From: an uncultured Clostridium sp.
GTDB taxonomy: Bacteria > Bacillota > Clostridia > TANB77 > CAG-508
Reading direction: 5' to 3'
NCBI GenBank assembly: GCA_948435735.1
Contig: CAOJGX010000009.1
Location: forward strand, 1-42,590
Length of the DNA stretch: 42,590 bases
The position numbers were made by a program, and so were the translations under genes. The notes beneath the pieces are model-generated. The model was not told the DNA's origin. It saw nothing but the letters and a program-made list of their open reading frames with translations, and made no database searches. Position 1 is the first letter of the stretch; every line of letters starts with the position of its first letter. This document shows positions 27,867 to 35,516 of this stretch, in pieces.

Positions 27867-27883
27867 ATGTAAATTTTTTACAT
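27867..27883. promoter_or_regulatory. Palindrome upstream of the peptide cluster promoter
   Basis: ATGTAAA-TTT-TTTACAT, perfect, eight bases upstream of the -35 box. Placed to be an activator or repressor site. Related words (TTTACAT-N3-ATGTAAA) occur at the promoters near 39627 and 42518. Confidence 0.45.
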
Positions 27884-27894
27884 TTTTTTATCTT

Positions 27895-27926
27895 TATAAA
27901 AAGAAACGGTGGAAGACCACCGTTTC
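27895..27926 (-). terminator. Terminator of the secreted repeat protein gene
   Basis: A perfect 10-bp GC-rich stem, GAAACGGTGG/CCACCGTTTC, with a four-base loop, followed by TTTTT on the minus strand, 15 bases after the stop at 27941. Confidence 0.85.
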
Positions 27927-27940
27927 TCGATTTATATGAA

Positions 27941-30900
27941 TTATTGGGGCAATGTTGCCTCCAAGTTGGCCAAATCAACCGTCAAGCAACCGCTATATAG
28001 AGTTTCTTCAACTCCTGTGTGGATATTTTTCACACACAAATAAATGCGTGCTCTAAAGGTCCACTTTTCAGCAAATGCTGTTGGGTTTTCATAAGTCCAT
28101 TCCCAACGATGATTGTTGGGATATTCAAGATTGTCACCTTTTGCGGCAGCGTACCTTGAATTCTTGATGTTCTCGAGATTAATCTGCTCATCTGTCAGAG
28201 CAGTATTTTTCGAGAGCAATACACCCCATTCGGTAATTTGATAATTAGAGGGGACATCTACCTTCGGAGTAAACAAAATTAATTGTCTTTCCGAATCAAT
28301 AGAAGCACCATTTCCATCCCAGATTGTTCTTGGAATTGGTTGACCTGGCGTTCCAGAGTATACTGCTGCAATTGACATATCCTTGCTCATGGTAAAATCA
28401 AATTCCATATAATCACAAAGAACTACACCTGTTTCAGTATCTATCCAACCATTAAAAAATTTTCCATTGGCTGGATCCTCTGGGTCTGCTTGCGCGAATA
28501 TTTTTGTTCCTGCAGCATATTTGCCATCTTCTCGCTGTTCACCCTTAAAGCTTACGATGTTTCCATTTGCAACATCGAGCTTATAATATTCCAGTTCATC
28601 TTTCTGATATTGGCCAGTGATAATCAGTTCATCTCTATCCAATTCAGAAGTCTTCTCCTGGATTTTCTGAAGAAGTACATCGTACTCTTCCTCAGAATAG
28701 GTTTTTCCGTCCAATTCCCAACCTAAGAATGTATAGCCAAACTTAGGATAACTCGGAATCGATTCAACTGTTCCGCCAAACGGAACAATTACCTGATCGA
28801 CTGGTTCACTATATTGAGTAACAAAGGTTACTACAACTGTTTTACCAGTTTCCCTGAAGGTAACTGTTATCTCCATATCATGGTCTGACATAGAAATATT
28901 TGCCTCCGGGGTTGTTTCCGGTGTCCCTGATGAGTTCAGTCCTTCATAATTCACGAAGGTGAAATCATCATTAGATTCAGAAACAAGCCGATGAGTTCCA
29001 GGTAGTAAAACTACCTCTCCCACATCTTTGGTGAAGATTACTCTTTCACCATCCACAATTACAATTCCTTTGCCTCCAACCCTGTTTATTTTCAAGGTGT
29101 TAGCTTTACCAAAAACAGCCATCAATTCGGTGTCTTCAGTAATTTTGAAGGTGTATGTTTTGTCTTCAGAGAGTTTCTCCTCAGACTTAACATCAATTAA
29201 ACCTGTAAAAAATTTGGTTGCTGTGTCAGTTACCTTTATAGTAAGCTCACTTCCCCAGAAAAATGTTTCTGGTTCTGCTACCCCATTGACAAATGTCAAC
29301 GGAGTGTTGTTGAGCCTTACGATGACATCGCTGTCTATCGCGTTGGCACTCACACTTAAATTAAGTTTACACTCAATTCGTTTTGTCTTTGCAACAACAA
29401 CCATATCTTTGTCTAATGTGATTTCCAGTTCAGGATTTGAACCAAGCTCATTTCCTTCACCATCAACCCATTTGACAAATTCATAGCCCTCATCTAACGT
29501 ATTTGTCAGACGATATGTCCCCTTGGACAATGTTGTTACAGATTCTTCTGCTTCAACATCATTAATGAGAACTTTTCCATTTTCTGCTGATGCATCTAAG
29601 GAATAGACCTCATCAAATACTAACTTAACATTCGTGTTCTCATTGACCACAAATGCATGAGTCGGAGATGTAATCTTCTGACCATTCACTTCCCACTCCA
29701 AAAATTTGAAATGTTCTGTGTCTTCTGCTTCAAGCAGCACTGCTGTTCCAACAGGAACTGTTTTTTTGGTTACTTCTTTTCCATCAATGGTGAACTTGCC
29801 ACCATTACTGGTTACAGAAACAGTTGCTGTAACAGTTTCTGCTGGCGGTACAGGTTTCTTTTCAAAAACCGCTGTTACAACTAAATTAGCATTAACTGGA
29901 GTAGTATAACTACTTGTAGTGCTAACAAAGCTGTTTCCAACTTTCCAACCTTTGAAAATTGCATTGGTGCCTGGTGTAGCGGTATAAGTCACCTTTGTTC
30001 CTTTTGTTACTGTTACAGAGTTTTTGCCATTAACAAGTGCCTTTCCAGGCCCCTCTGTTTTGACGCTTGCTGTAACCGTTTCCACTGGTGGTACAGGTTT
30101 CTTTTCAAAAACCGCTGTTACAACTAAATTAGCATTAACTGGAGTAGTATAACTACTTGTAGTGCTAACAAAGCTGTTTCCAACTTTCCAACCTTTGAAA
30201 ATTGCATTGGTGCCTGGTGTAGCGGTATAAGTCACCTTTGTTCCTTTTGTTACTGTTACAGAGTTTTTGCCATTAACAAGTGCCTTTCCAGGCCCCTCTG
30301 TTTTGACACTTGCTGTAACCTTTTTCACTGGTGTTACAGGCTTCTTTACGGGAATCTTAATGGTATCTTTAAATTTTCCGTATTTAACTGTAACAGAAAA
30401 TTTCTTACCCGTTACTTTTTTTGCTGCTATAACGCTATAGGTTGTTAAAGTCTTTACAGAACCATTTTTATATTTTCCTTTAACAACATGCTTGCTTTTG
30501 AACTCTGTTGGCGAAAATTCTGTTTTCTCAGTCAAAGACTTCATTTTTGAAGTTGTTATATAAATTCGTTTTAATGGAACAACCTTTACATTAACTGTTT
30601 TTTTCAACGAGCCAATATAATAAGTTAATTTCATATAGCCTTTTTTATTGGCTTTGATGATCTTGCCAACTTCCTTGCAAAGAACTGCTTTGCATTTTAC
30701 TTTCTTTCCATTTTCATATGTTGAAAATGAAGTGGCAGCATTGCGTGCGTCTTTCAATGTCAAAATCTGCCCCTCTTTCAGGCTAGCTTTCGATTTTGCT
30801 TTCACCGAAAGCTTTGTAACACGTTTTTTCACTTTCACATCTAATGTGTCAGTGAATCCCTTGTAAGTCAGAGTCAATCTCATTTTCCCATGCTTATTAG

Positions 30901-31153
30901 CATAGATATACTGATTTTTTTCCTTGACTTTAACGGTTACGTGGACATTTCCGTCAGAGGTCTGCCCCATTACCTGAATCTTCAAGGAGTTAATTTTTGA
31001 CTGAGTCAACTTTTCTCCTTCGGTTAATACAACCGACTCATCATATTCCGTCCACCAAATCCGAGTAACAGATGTAGCAGCCTTCGCTGTAATCGGGCTT
31101 ACTAACCCTATCAGCAATGTTAATGTAATGATAAAAGATATAAACCGTTTCAT
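27941..31153 (-). CDS. Large secreted multi-repeat surface protein
   Basis: A 1070-residue protein with a clear signal peptide (MKRFISFIITLTLLIGLVSP, cleavage near AKAA). Residues about 30-270 are Lys-rich strand repeats built around short GK-MKLTY-type strands. Several InlB B-repeat/bacterial repeat modules then follow, with the GWKVGN, FLEWEVNG, FVKWVDGEG and FLGWELDGKTYS cores (MucBP/Flg_new-like). Two 81-residue modules are nearly identical. There is no LPxTG anchor, so it is secreted or held non-covalently. Codon choice is richer in G+C than its neighbours, and two in-frame CGG codons (31061-31063, 28988-28990) are clearly read as sense. Both points suggest later acquisition. Adhesion or matrix function is inferred. 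Confidence 0.8.
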   Translation of the reverse strand: MKRFISFIITLTLLIGLVSPITAKAATSVTRIWWTEYDESVVLTEGEKLTQSKINSLKIQVMGQTSDGNVHVTVKVKEKNQYIYANKHGKMRLTLTYKGFTDTLDVKVKKRVTKLSVKAKSKASLKEGQILTLKDARNAATSFSTYENGKKVKCKAVLCKEVGKIIKANKKGYMKLTYYIGSLKKTVNVKVVPLKRIYITTSKMKSLTEKTEFSPTEFKSKHVVKGKYKNGSVKTLTTYSVIAAKKVTGKKFSVTVKYGKFKDTIKIPVKKPVTPVKKVTASVKTEGPGKALVNGKNSVTVTKGTKVTYTATPGTNAIFKGWKVGNSFVSTTSSYTTPVNANLVVTAVFEKKPVPPVETVTASVKTEGPGKALVNGKNSVTVTKGTKVTYTATPGTNAIFKGWKVGNSFVSTTSSYTTPVNANLVVTAVFEKKPVPPAETVTATVSVTSNGGKFTIDGKEVTKKTVPVGTAVLLEAEDTEHFKFLEWEVNGQKITSPTHAFVVNENTNVKLVFDEVYSLDASAENGKVLINDVEAEESVTTLSKGTYRLTNTLDEGYEFVKWVDGEGNELGSNPELEITLDKDMVVVAKTKRIECKLNLSVSANAIDSDVIVRLNNTPLTFVNGVAEPETFFWGSELTIKVTDTATKFFTGLIDVKSEEKLSEDKTYTFKITEDTELMAVFGKANTLKINRVGGKGIVIVDGERVIFTKDVGEVVLLPGTHRLVSESNDDFTFVNYEGLNSSGTPETTPEANISMSDHDMEITVTFRETGKTVVVTFVTQYSEPVDQVIVPFGGTVESIPSYPKFGYTFLGWELDGKTYSEEEYDVLLQKIQEKTSELDRDELIITGQYQKDELEYYKLDVANGNIVSFKGEQREDGKYAAGTKIFAQADPEDPANGKFFNGWIDTETGVVLCDYMEFDFTMSKDMSIAAVYSGTPGQPIPRTIWDGNGASIDSERQLILFTPKVDVPSNYQITEWGVLLSKNTALTDEQINLENIKNSRYAAAKGDNLEYPNNHRWEWTYENPTAFAEKWTFRARIYLCVKNIHTGVEETLYSGCLTVDLANLEATLPQ
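29847..30332 (-). repeat. 243-bp tandem duplication in the secreted repeat protein
   Basis: Two copies with period 243 bases (81 codons), starting at 29847 and 30090, are identical apart from a few bases near their right ends. This points to a recent duplication and possible length variation between strains. Confidence 0.85.
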
Positions 31154-31302
31154 ATAAATCCTTCCTTTCTCCGCCCAATGGCGGTTAAAAAAATTATTTT
31201 TTAATAAAGTTTTTATTTAAACTCCAGAGATAATGATCTCTAGAGATAAAGAAAAAAGTAATTCTATATAAAACCCTCCGAAGAAGGGTATTTTCTAATT
31301 TT

Positions 31303-31331
31303 ATTATACCAAATCTTTACAGTATTGTCAA
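31303..31331 (-). promoter_or_regulatory. Promoter of the secreted repeat protein
   Basis: TTGACA (31331-31326), a 17-base spacer and TATAAT (31308-31303). The untranslated leader of about 140 bases holds two hairpins (CCCTTC...GAAGGG-like near 31275 and CTCTAGAGAT-N4-ATCTCT near 31235). Upstream, at about 31355-31410, TGTAACAA-type words repeat three times. Confidence 0.75.
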
Positions 31332-31430
31332 TCCTTTTCCCCCAAAAAAATGGTAACATAATATAACAATTGTGTAACAATTCGGTAAAAATTTTGTAAC
31401 AAATTTTTTAAACTTTTTTCATTTTAGGTC

Positions 31431-31459
31431 TTGTAATTCTTTTCAAACTATGTTAAACT
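31431..31459 (+). promoter_or_regulatory. Probable promoter of rpmB
   Basis: TTGTAA, a 17-base spacer and TAAACT upstream of the GGAGGTG ribosome binding site of rpmB. Confidence 0.45.
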
Positions 31460-31503
31460 ATAAAATAGTCAGTAAAAATAAAGAAAATGGAGGTGCAGTA
31501 GAA

Positions 31504-31704
31504 ATGGCAAAATGTATTGTTTGTAATAAAGGAACAACTTGGGGAAATGACCTTAGCATTACACGTTCGCATATTAGTAAAAGAACGAGTAGACCTGTCA
31601 AAGCAAATTTGAGAAATGTAAAAGCTCTTATTAATGGTGAACCAAAAAAAGTAACCGTTTGTGCAAAATGTTTACGTGCTGGAAAAATTAAAAGAGCAAA
31701 CTAA
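31504..31704 (+). CDS. rpmB: 50S ribosomal protein L28
   Basis: A 66-residue L28 of the zinc-binding type, with CIVC near the N terminus and CAKC near the C terminus. MAKCIVCNKG, ITRSHISKRTSRPVKANLRN and LRAGKIKRA are the usual family blocks. I chose ATG 31504 with GGAGGTG upstream; the longer frame from 31450 adds a non-family extension. It assembles into the 50S subunit. It lies alone, facing the secreted repeat protein and ending at a shared terminator. Confidence 0.95.
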   Translation: MAKCIVCNKGTTWGNDLSITRSHISKRTSRPVKANLRNVKALINGEPKKVTVCAKCLRAGKIKRAN

Positions 31705-31728
31705 ACCGAATTTAAGATAGAAAAAAAG

Positions 31729-31763
31729 AAAAAACTCAAAGAAACACGCCTTTGAGTTTTTTG
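31729..31763. terminator. Bidirectional terminator between rpmB and spoVM
   Basis: AAAAACTCAAAG pairs with CTTTGAGTTTTTT and has A/T runs on both sides. It serves convergent rpmB and spoVM transcripts. Confidence 0.8.
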
Positions 31764-31771
31764 TATTTTGT

Positions 31772-31849
31772 TTATGTATTTTTAATGCCAAAAATAAATT
31801 TTACAATTCCTCTTAGTGGTTTCGGAACTTTTTTTACTACGATTGTCAT
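31772..31849 (-). CDS. spoVM: SpoVM, 25-residue spore coat assembly peptide
   Basis: MTIVVKKVPKPLRGIVKFIF followed by GIKNT, behind AAGGAGG. The length, the proline at position 9 and the basic amphipathic helix LRGIVKFIFGIK match SpoVM of Bacillus and clostridia. SpoVM binds the curved outer forespore membrane and anchors SpoIVA. This is direct evidence that the organism belongs to an endospore-forming lineage. It lies 12 bases after a 55-residue membrane protein gene and is probably co-transcribed with it. Confidence 0.82.
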   Translation of the reverse strand: MTIVVKKVPKPLRGIVKFIFGIKNT

Positions 31850-31861
31850 GTCTTTTCCTCC

Positions 31862-32029
31862 TTATCTTTCTAATATTTTTTTGATTCCCATCACAATTAA
31901 ACTAATGGAAACAATACACAACCATGCAACAGGAGTTAAAACTATGATTAAAAACATTCCTATCCCAATCCCTAAGATACAACCTGCTAGCACTTTTTTC
32001 AATTTTCGATCACCACATTTTTTAAACAT
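31862..32029 (-). CDS. 55-residue two-helix membrane protein upstream of spoVM
   Basis: A short ORF behind AGGGAGGG. A basic start (MFKKCGDRKLKKVL) is followed by one membrane segment around CILGIGIGMFLIIVL, a P-x-x-W turn (TPVAWL), a second segment CIVSISLIVMGI and the tail KKILER. Small GIGxLL-P-W-type membrane proteins are frequent next to spoVM in clostridia, as I recall, but have no assigned role. Coupling to spoVM suggests expression during sporulation. Confidence 0.65.
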   Translation of the reverse strand: MFKKCGDRKLKKVLAGCILGIGIGMFLIIVLTPVAWLCIVSISLIVMGIKKILER

Positions 32030-32087
32030 ATCTTTCCCTCCCTATTATATCTTATTAAATTTTATCAAATTATGTGAACAAAAAGGA

Positions 32088-32116
32088 TTGATTTGTTGCA
32101 GACTTTGTGATATAGT
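32088..32116 (+). promoter_or_regulatory. Probable promoter of smpB
   Basis: TTGATT, a 17-base spacer and TATAGT, 30 bases before the smpB start. Confidence 0.5.
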
Positions 32117-32145
32117 GATTGATAATATAAAAAAAGAGGTTAAAC

Positions 32146-32595
32146 ATGGGAAAATTAATTGCAAAAAATCCAACAGCTAGGCATAATTATACAATTAGTA
32201 GTACGTTTGAGGCTGGGATTGTGCTAAGTGGTACAGAGATAAAATCCATCCGAAATGGGAAAGTGAATTTAAAGGATACGTATGTGAATATTAAAAATGG
32301 CGAGATTTTTATTTATAGTATGCATATCTCTCCCTATGAGTTTGGCAATATTTTTAATAAGGATCCTTTGCGTAATCGAAAGTTGTTGCTTCATCAAAAA
32401 GAAATTTTTAAATTGGCTGGTATGATAAAAGAAAAAGGGGTTTCACTTGTGCCGATTTCGATGTATTTTAGTGGCAATAAAGTAAAACTTGAGATAGGTA
32501 TCGGAAAAGGAAAAAAACTGTATGATAAACGTGAGACAATAGCCAAACGTGATGCAGAAAAAAAAATCAATCGTGCTTTAAAAGGTGGATTTTAA
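32146..32595 (+). CDS. smpB: SsrA-binding protein SmpB
   Basis: A 149-residue SmpB, the partner of tmRNA in rescuing stalled ribosomes. The family blocks are KNPTARHNYTISSTFEAGIV, LSGTEIKSIRNGKVNLKD, NGEIFIYSMHISPYEFGN, KLLLHQKEI, and the C-terminal basic tail KKLYDKRETIAKRDAEKKI. Full length. No tmRNA gene was seen in the window. In a genome with many possible stalls or frame breaks, ribosome rescue would be of special interest, but no link is shown. Confidence 0.95.
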   Translation: MGKLIAKNPTARHNYTISSTFEAGIVLSGTEIKSIRNGKVNLKDTYVNIKNGEIFIYSMHISPYEFGNIFNKDPLRNRKLLLHQKEIFKLAGMIKEKGVSLVPISMYFSGNKVKLEIGIGKGKKLYDKRETIAKRDAEKKINRALKGGF

Positions 32596-32615
32596 GACAA
32601 AATCCACCTTTTTGA
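32581..32615 (+). terminator. smpB terminator overlapping its stop codon
   Basis: AAAGGTGGATTTT / AAAATCCACCTTTTT with a five-base loop; the TAA stop lies at the loop edge. Confidence 0.8.
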
Positions 32616-32620
32616 TTATT

Positions 32621-32917
32621 TTAGACTAATTCAGTCACTCCTTCTTGCCCTACCATTTCACTTGAGGCAGCAATGAAGCCTTCTTGATTACAAATTCCTT
32701 TGAATTCATCATATCCTAAAAATCTGGATAAGTTTTTGTTAGAGATTCCAGTTGCAACAGAAAGTTCTCCTTGTGTGATTGGTTCTTCAATTCCTTCACT
32801 CAAAAAACCTTTTAATTTAAACAAATCTGCTCCATCTTTTTGTTGACAACTACTACATACTTCTGTTTCTGCGATATACATACAGCCACAACGTGCACAT
32901 TTTCTTGCTTCTACCAT
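32621..32917 (-). CDS. Zinc-ribbon and helix-turn-helix small protein, unknown
   Basis: A 98-residue protein. The N terminus has a zinc ribbon (CARCGCMYIAETEVCSSC), followed by a short winged-helix-like segment (ITQGELSVATGISNKNLSRFL). These are typical features of small DNA- or RNA-binding regulators. It stands alone between smpB and the HIT gene. Function unknown. Confidence 0.6.
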   Translation of the reverse strand: MVEARKCARCGCMYIAETEVCSSCQQKDGADLFKLKGFLSEGIEEPITQGELSVATGISNKNLSRFLGYDEFKGICNQEGFIAASSEMVGQEGVTELV

Positions 32918-33006
32918 ATTGCATCCTCCTTTGTTTTTTCTTTAATGGTATTGTATCATAAATGAAACAAAAAGCAAGATAATTTTACAAATTTCTTCAT
33001 TTTTTT

Positions 33007-33393
33007 CTATTGTGTGATTTTTTGGAATGTTGCTTGTGCTTCTAAAAGTCCTGTATTTCCTGTTAAATGTACATTGTCTTTTTGATATCTTGGAATAAGG
33101 TGCATGTGGTAATGTTTAACATCTTGCCCATATTCGTTATTTTGTAGTCTTGTGATGCCATCACAACCTAATTTTTCTTTTAATAATTTTCCTACTTTTT
33201 GACTAGCCGCTTCGATTTGGCTTAAGGTTTCTATATCCATGTCATATAAATTTTCAAAATGCTGTTTCGGAATAATAAGGGTATGCCCATTGCTTTTTGG
33301 ATAGATATCTAAAAAGGCTTTTACAGTATCGTCTTCATAAATGGTATAACTTGGGATTTCTCCTTTGATAATTTTACAAAAAATACATTCCAT
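33007..33393 (-). CDS. HIT-family nucleotide hydrolase (Hint-like)
   Basis: A 128-residue HIT protein. CIFCKIIKGEIPSYTIYEDD is the N-terminal block with a metal-binding cysteine pair, and HYHMHLIPRY contains the H-x-H-x-H active site with its nucleophilic middle histidine. Hint enzymes hydrolyse AMP-lysine and other phosphoramidates, including aminoacyl-AMP adducts. Full length, apparently single gene. Confidence 0.92.
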   Translation of the reverse strand: MECIFCKIIKGEIPSYTIYEDDTVKAFLDIYPKSNGHTLIIPKQHFENLYDMDIETLSQIEAASQKVGKLLKEKLGCDGITRLQNNEYGQDVKHYHMHLIPRYQKDNVHLTGNTGLLEAQATFQKITQ

Positions 33394-33465
33394 TTTCTTG
33401 GCTCCTTTTCTTTTTGATTTATTATATCATAAAAATTGGCATTGGCAAGCTTTTTTAGATAAATA

Positions 33466-33516
33466 GAGAGCATACAGATTACTTTTTGATAAAAATAATG
33501 TGTATACTCTCTATTT
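33466..33516. terminator. Long-loop hairpin between the coiled-coil gene and the HIT gene
   Basis: AGAGAGTATACA pairs with TGTATGCTCTCT (one G-U pair) around a long AT-rich loop, with A/T-rich flanks. Probably a terminator for the coiled-coil gene. Confidence 0.45.
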
Positions 33517-33548
33517 TTGTGGAATTCGTATCATTTTCAGAACAAAAA

Positions 33549-34034
33549 TCATACGTTTTTTCTTTCTAAAGCAGAAACTCTTTTTTCTAGATTATCAATT
33601 CTCTCAAATCTTTGCAAATTTGTTTTTTGTTGAAATTGTACATATTCAAAAATGGCATCAATTTTTCTGCCATACTCGTCTTCAAATAGAAATTGTCGGT
33701 CTAGCATTTCTTTTTTAAAAGCATTCATTGTTCCATTGATTTCTTTTCGGAAATCATTCATCTTTCCATTAATTTCTTTTCGCAAATCACTCATCTTTCC
33801 ATTGATTTCTTCTCGCAAATCATTCATTTTCGCAATGATTTCTTCTCGCAAACCACTCATCTTTCCATTGAATTCTTCTCGCAAATCATTCATTTTTTGA
33901 TTCATTTCTTCTCGGAATTTATCCATATTTTGATTGGTTTCAATTAGACCTTGCTTTACTGTAACAATTTCTTTCTTCATTTCAACCATTTCCTGTTTCA
34001 TCTCAAGTAATAAATCTATTATTTTCTCTTCCAT
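33549..34034 (-). CDS. Coiled-coil protein with hendecad repeats
   Basis: A 161-residue protein with five to six 11-residue repeats of the form (L/F)R-(K/E)-E-(I/F)-N-G-K-M-(N/S)-D from about residue 35 to 105. The 33-bp units are nearly identical at the DNA level. Flanking regions are helical too (MEEKIIDLLLEMKQEMVEMKK and RIDNLEKRVSALERK). Hendecads make right-handed or straight coiled coils, as in apolipoprotein-like and some phage or surface proteins. No signal peptide or membrane segment. Function unknown; the repeats suggest length variation. Confidence 0.7.
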   Translation of the reverse strand: MEEKIIDLLLEMKQEMVEMKKEIVTVKQGLIETNQNMDKFREEMNQKMNDLREEFNGKMSGLREEIIAKMNDLREEINGKMSDLRKEINGKMNDFRKEINGTMNAFKKEMLDRQFLFEDEYGRKIDAIFEYVQFQQKTNLQRFERIDNLEKRVSALERKNV

Positions 34035-34177
34035 ATTTTCACCTCCATTCTTTTAAATTGTAAACAAATTTTAACATACTACAACCCAAATTGCAAGAAA
34101 AAATTTACTTTTTATTCGACATTTTTCGCCAATTCAGGCATAAAATGAAGGCGAACTAAATTGCTCGCCCTAACCCT

Positions 34178-35392
34178 TTATACTTTCTTAAAAAACTTAT
34201 CATGAATAGCACGTACTGCTAAATCTGCTTCGTCACTGTTGACTAAAACCGAAATTTTGATTTCTGAAGTAGTTACCATATGCATATTAATATTGTTTTC
34301 ATATAATGCCTCAAACATATTACTTGCCACACTTGGCTTATTCGCAATTCCTAGGCCAATAACAGATACTTTTGATAAATTTTCACAATGTAATACTTGG
34401 TCTAATTTTAACGTTTCTTTGTTTTCATCAAGAAGCTTTATCGTTTTTTCTAAGTCGTTCATTTTTACAGTAAAAGCAATATCTTTTGTGATATGTTCTC
34501 CAAAAGATTGCACAATGATGTCTACATTAATCAAGTTTTCTGCTAATAATTTGAATAATTGATAGGTTCTACCAATCTTATTTTCTAAACCAATTACTGT
34601 AATTCTTGAAATATAATCATCTTTTGTTACGCCACTTATGACTAAATCCTCAAAAGACTCTCTGTCTGCTACTAATGTACCAATGCTTTCTTTTTCAAAT
34701 GTTGATTTTACATAAATAGGAACTCCATACTTTTTCCCAATTTCAACACAACGATTATGAAGCACTTTTGCCCCCATACTAGATAATTCCAACATTTCAT
34801 CATAGGAAAGAGTGTCTAATTTGATAACTTGATCAACAATTCTAGGATCCGATGTATAAACACCATCTACATCTGTGAAAATATCGCATCTGTCAGCTTG
34901 TAAATTGGCTGCGAGTGCAACGGCTGTTGTGTCAGAACCGCCACGGCCAAAGGTTGTGATATCGCCGTTTTCGTCAATTCCCTGAAACCCTGCAACAATG
35001 ACAATATTGCCAGCTGCTAAGTATTCTAAAATTTTGTGATTGTCAATATAGCGAATTCGACTATTGGAATGCTCGCTATTGGTTACGATAGGAACTTGCC
35101 AGCCTGCTAATGAAACCGCATTGTGGCCTAATTTGTTCAGTAACATGGCTAATTTCGAAATAGTAATTTGTTCACCAGTGGATACCAAAACATCGTGTTC
35201 TCTTTTTACAGGATTTTTGGTTATTTCTAATTCTTCTGCAATCAGTCGGTCCGTTGTTTTTCCTTGGGCAGATACGACAACGACTACATTATTTCCTCCT
35301 TCTACTTCTTTGATAATATGGCTTGCCACCATTTCTAGTTTCTCAACATTTGCGACAGAGCTTCCGCCAAATTTTTGTACAATTAATCCCAT
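34178..35392 (-). CDS. lysC: Aspartate kinase
   Basis: A 404-residue aspartokinase, first step of the lysine/threonine/methionine and diaminopimelate pathway (aspartate + ATP to aspartyl phosphate). The catalytic domain has KFGGSSVAN (7-15), VVVVSAQGKTTDRLI and GRGGSDTTAVALAA. Two C-terminal ACT domains sense end products. Length and motifs are normal. It stands alone downstream of prfB. Confidence 0.94.
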   Translation of the reverse strand: MGLIVQKFGGSSVANVEKLEMVASHIIKEVEGGNNVVVVVSAQGKTTDRLIAEELEITKNPVKREHDVLVSTGEQITISKLAMLLNKLGHNAVSLAGWQVPIVTNSEHSNSRIRYIDNHKILEYLAAGNIVIVAGFQGIDENGDITTFGRGGSDTTAVALAANLQADRCDIFTDVDGVYTSDPRIVDQVIKLDTLSYDEMLELSSMGAKVLHNRCVEIGKKYGVPIYVKSTFEKESIGTLVADRESFEDLVISGVTKDDYISRITVIGLENKIGRTYQLFKLLAENLINVDIIVQSFGEHITKDIAFTVKMNDLEKTIKLLDENKETLKLDQVLHCENLSKVSVIGLGIANKPSVASNMFEALYENNINMHMVTTSEIKISVLVNSDEADLAVRAIHDKFFKKV

Positions 35393-35516
35393 AATTTGTA
35401 CCTTCTTTTTTTAGTTTGGATTGGATTTCTAAATTTAAAAGTCCATTCTATTGTTTAGACAATTTTATTTGTCCTTTTATAGTATATGAAAGTTAAACCT
35501 AAGAGGTTAGAGATAT

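Noticed and set aside
28490-30866. Plus-strand ORFs opposite the secreted repeat protein
   Set aside because: They lack ribosome sites and mirror the codon pattern of the real minus-strand gene.
31752-32180. Plus-strand ORF of 142 codons before smpB
   Set aside because: It covers the spoVM and small membrane genes on the other strand, which have good ribosome sites, and runs into smpB in another frame.
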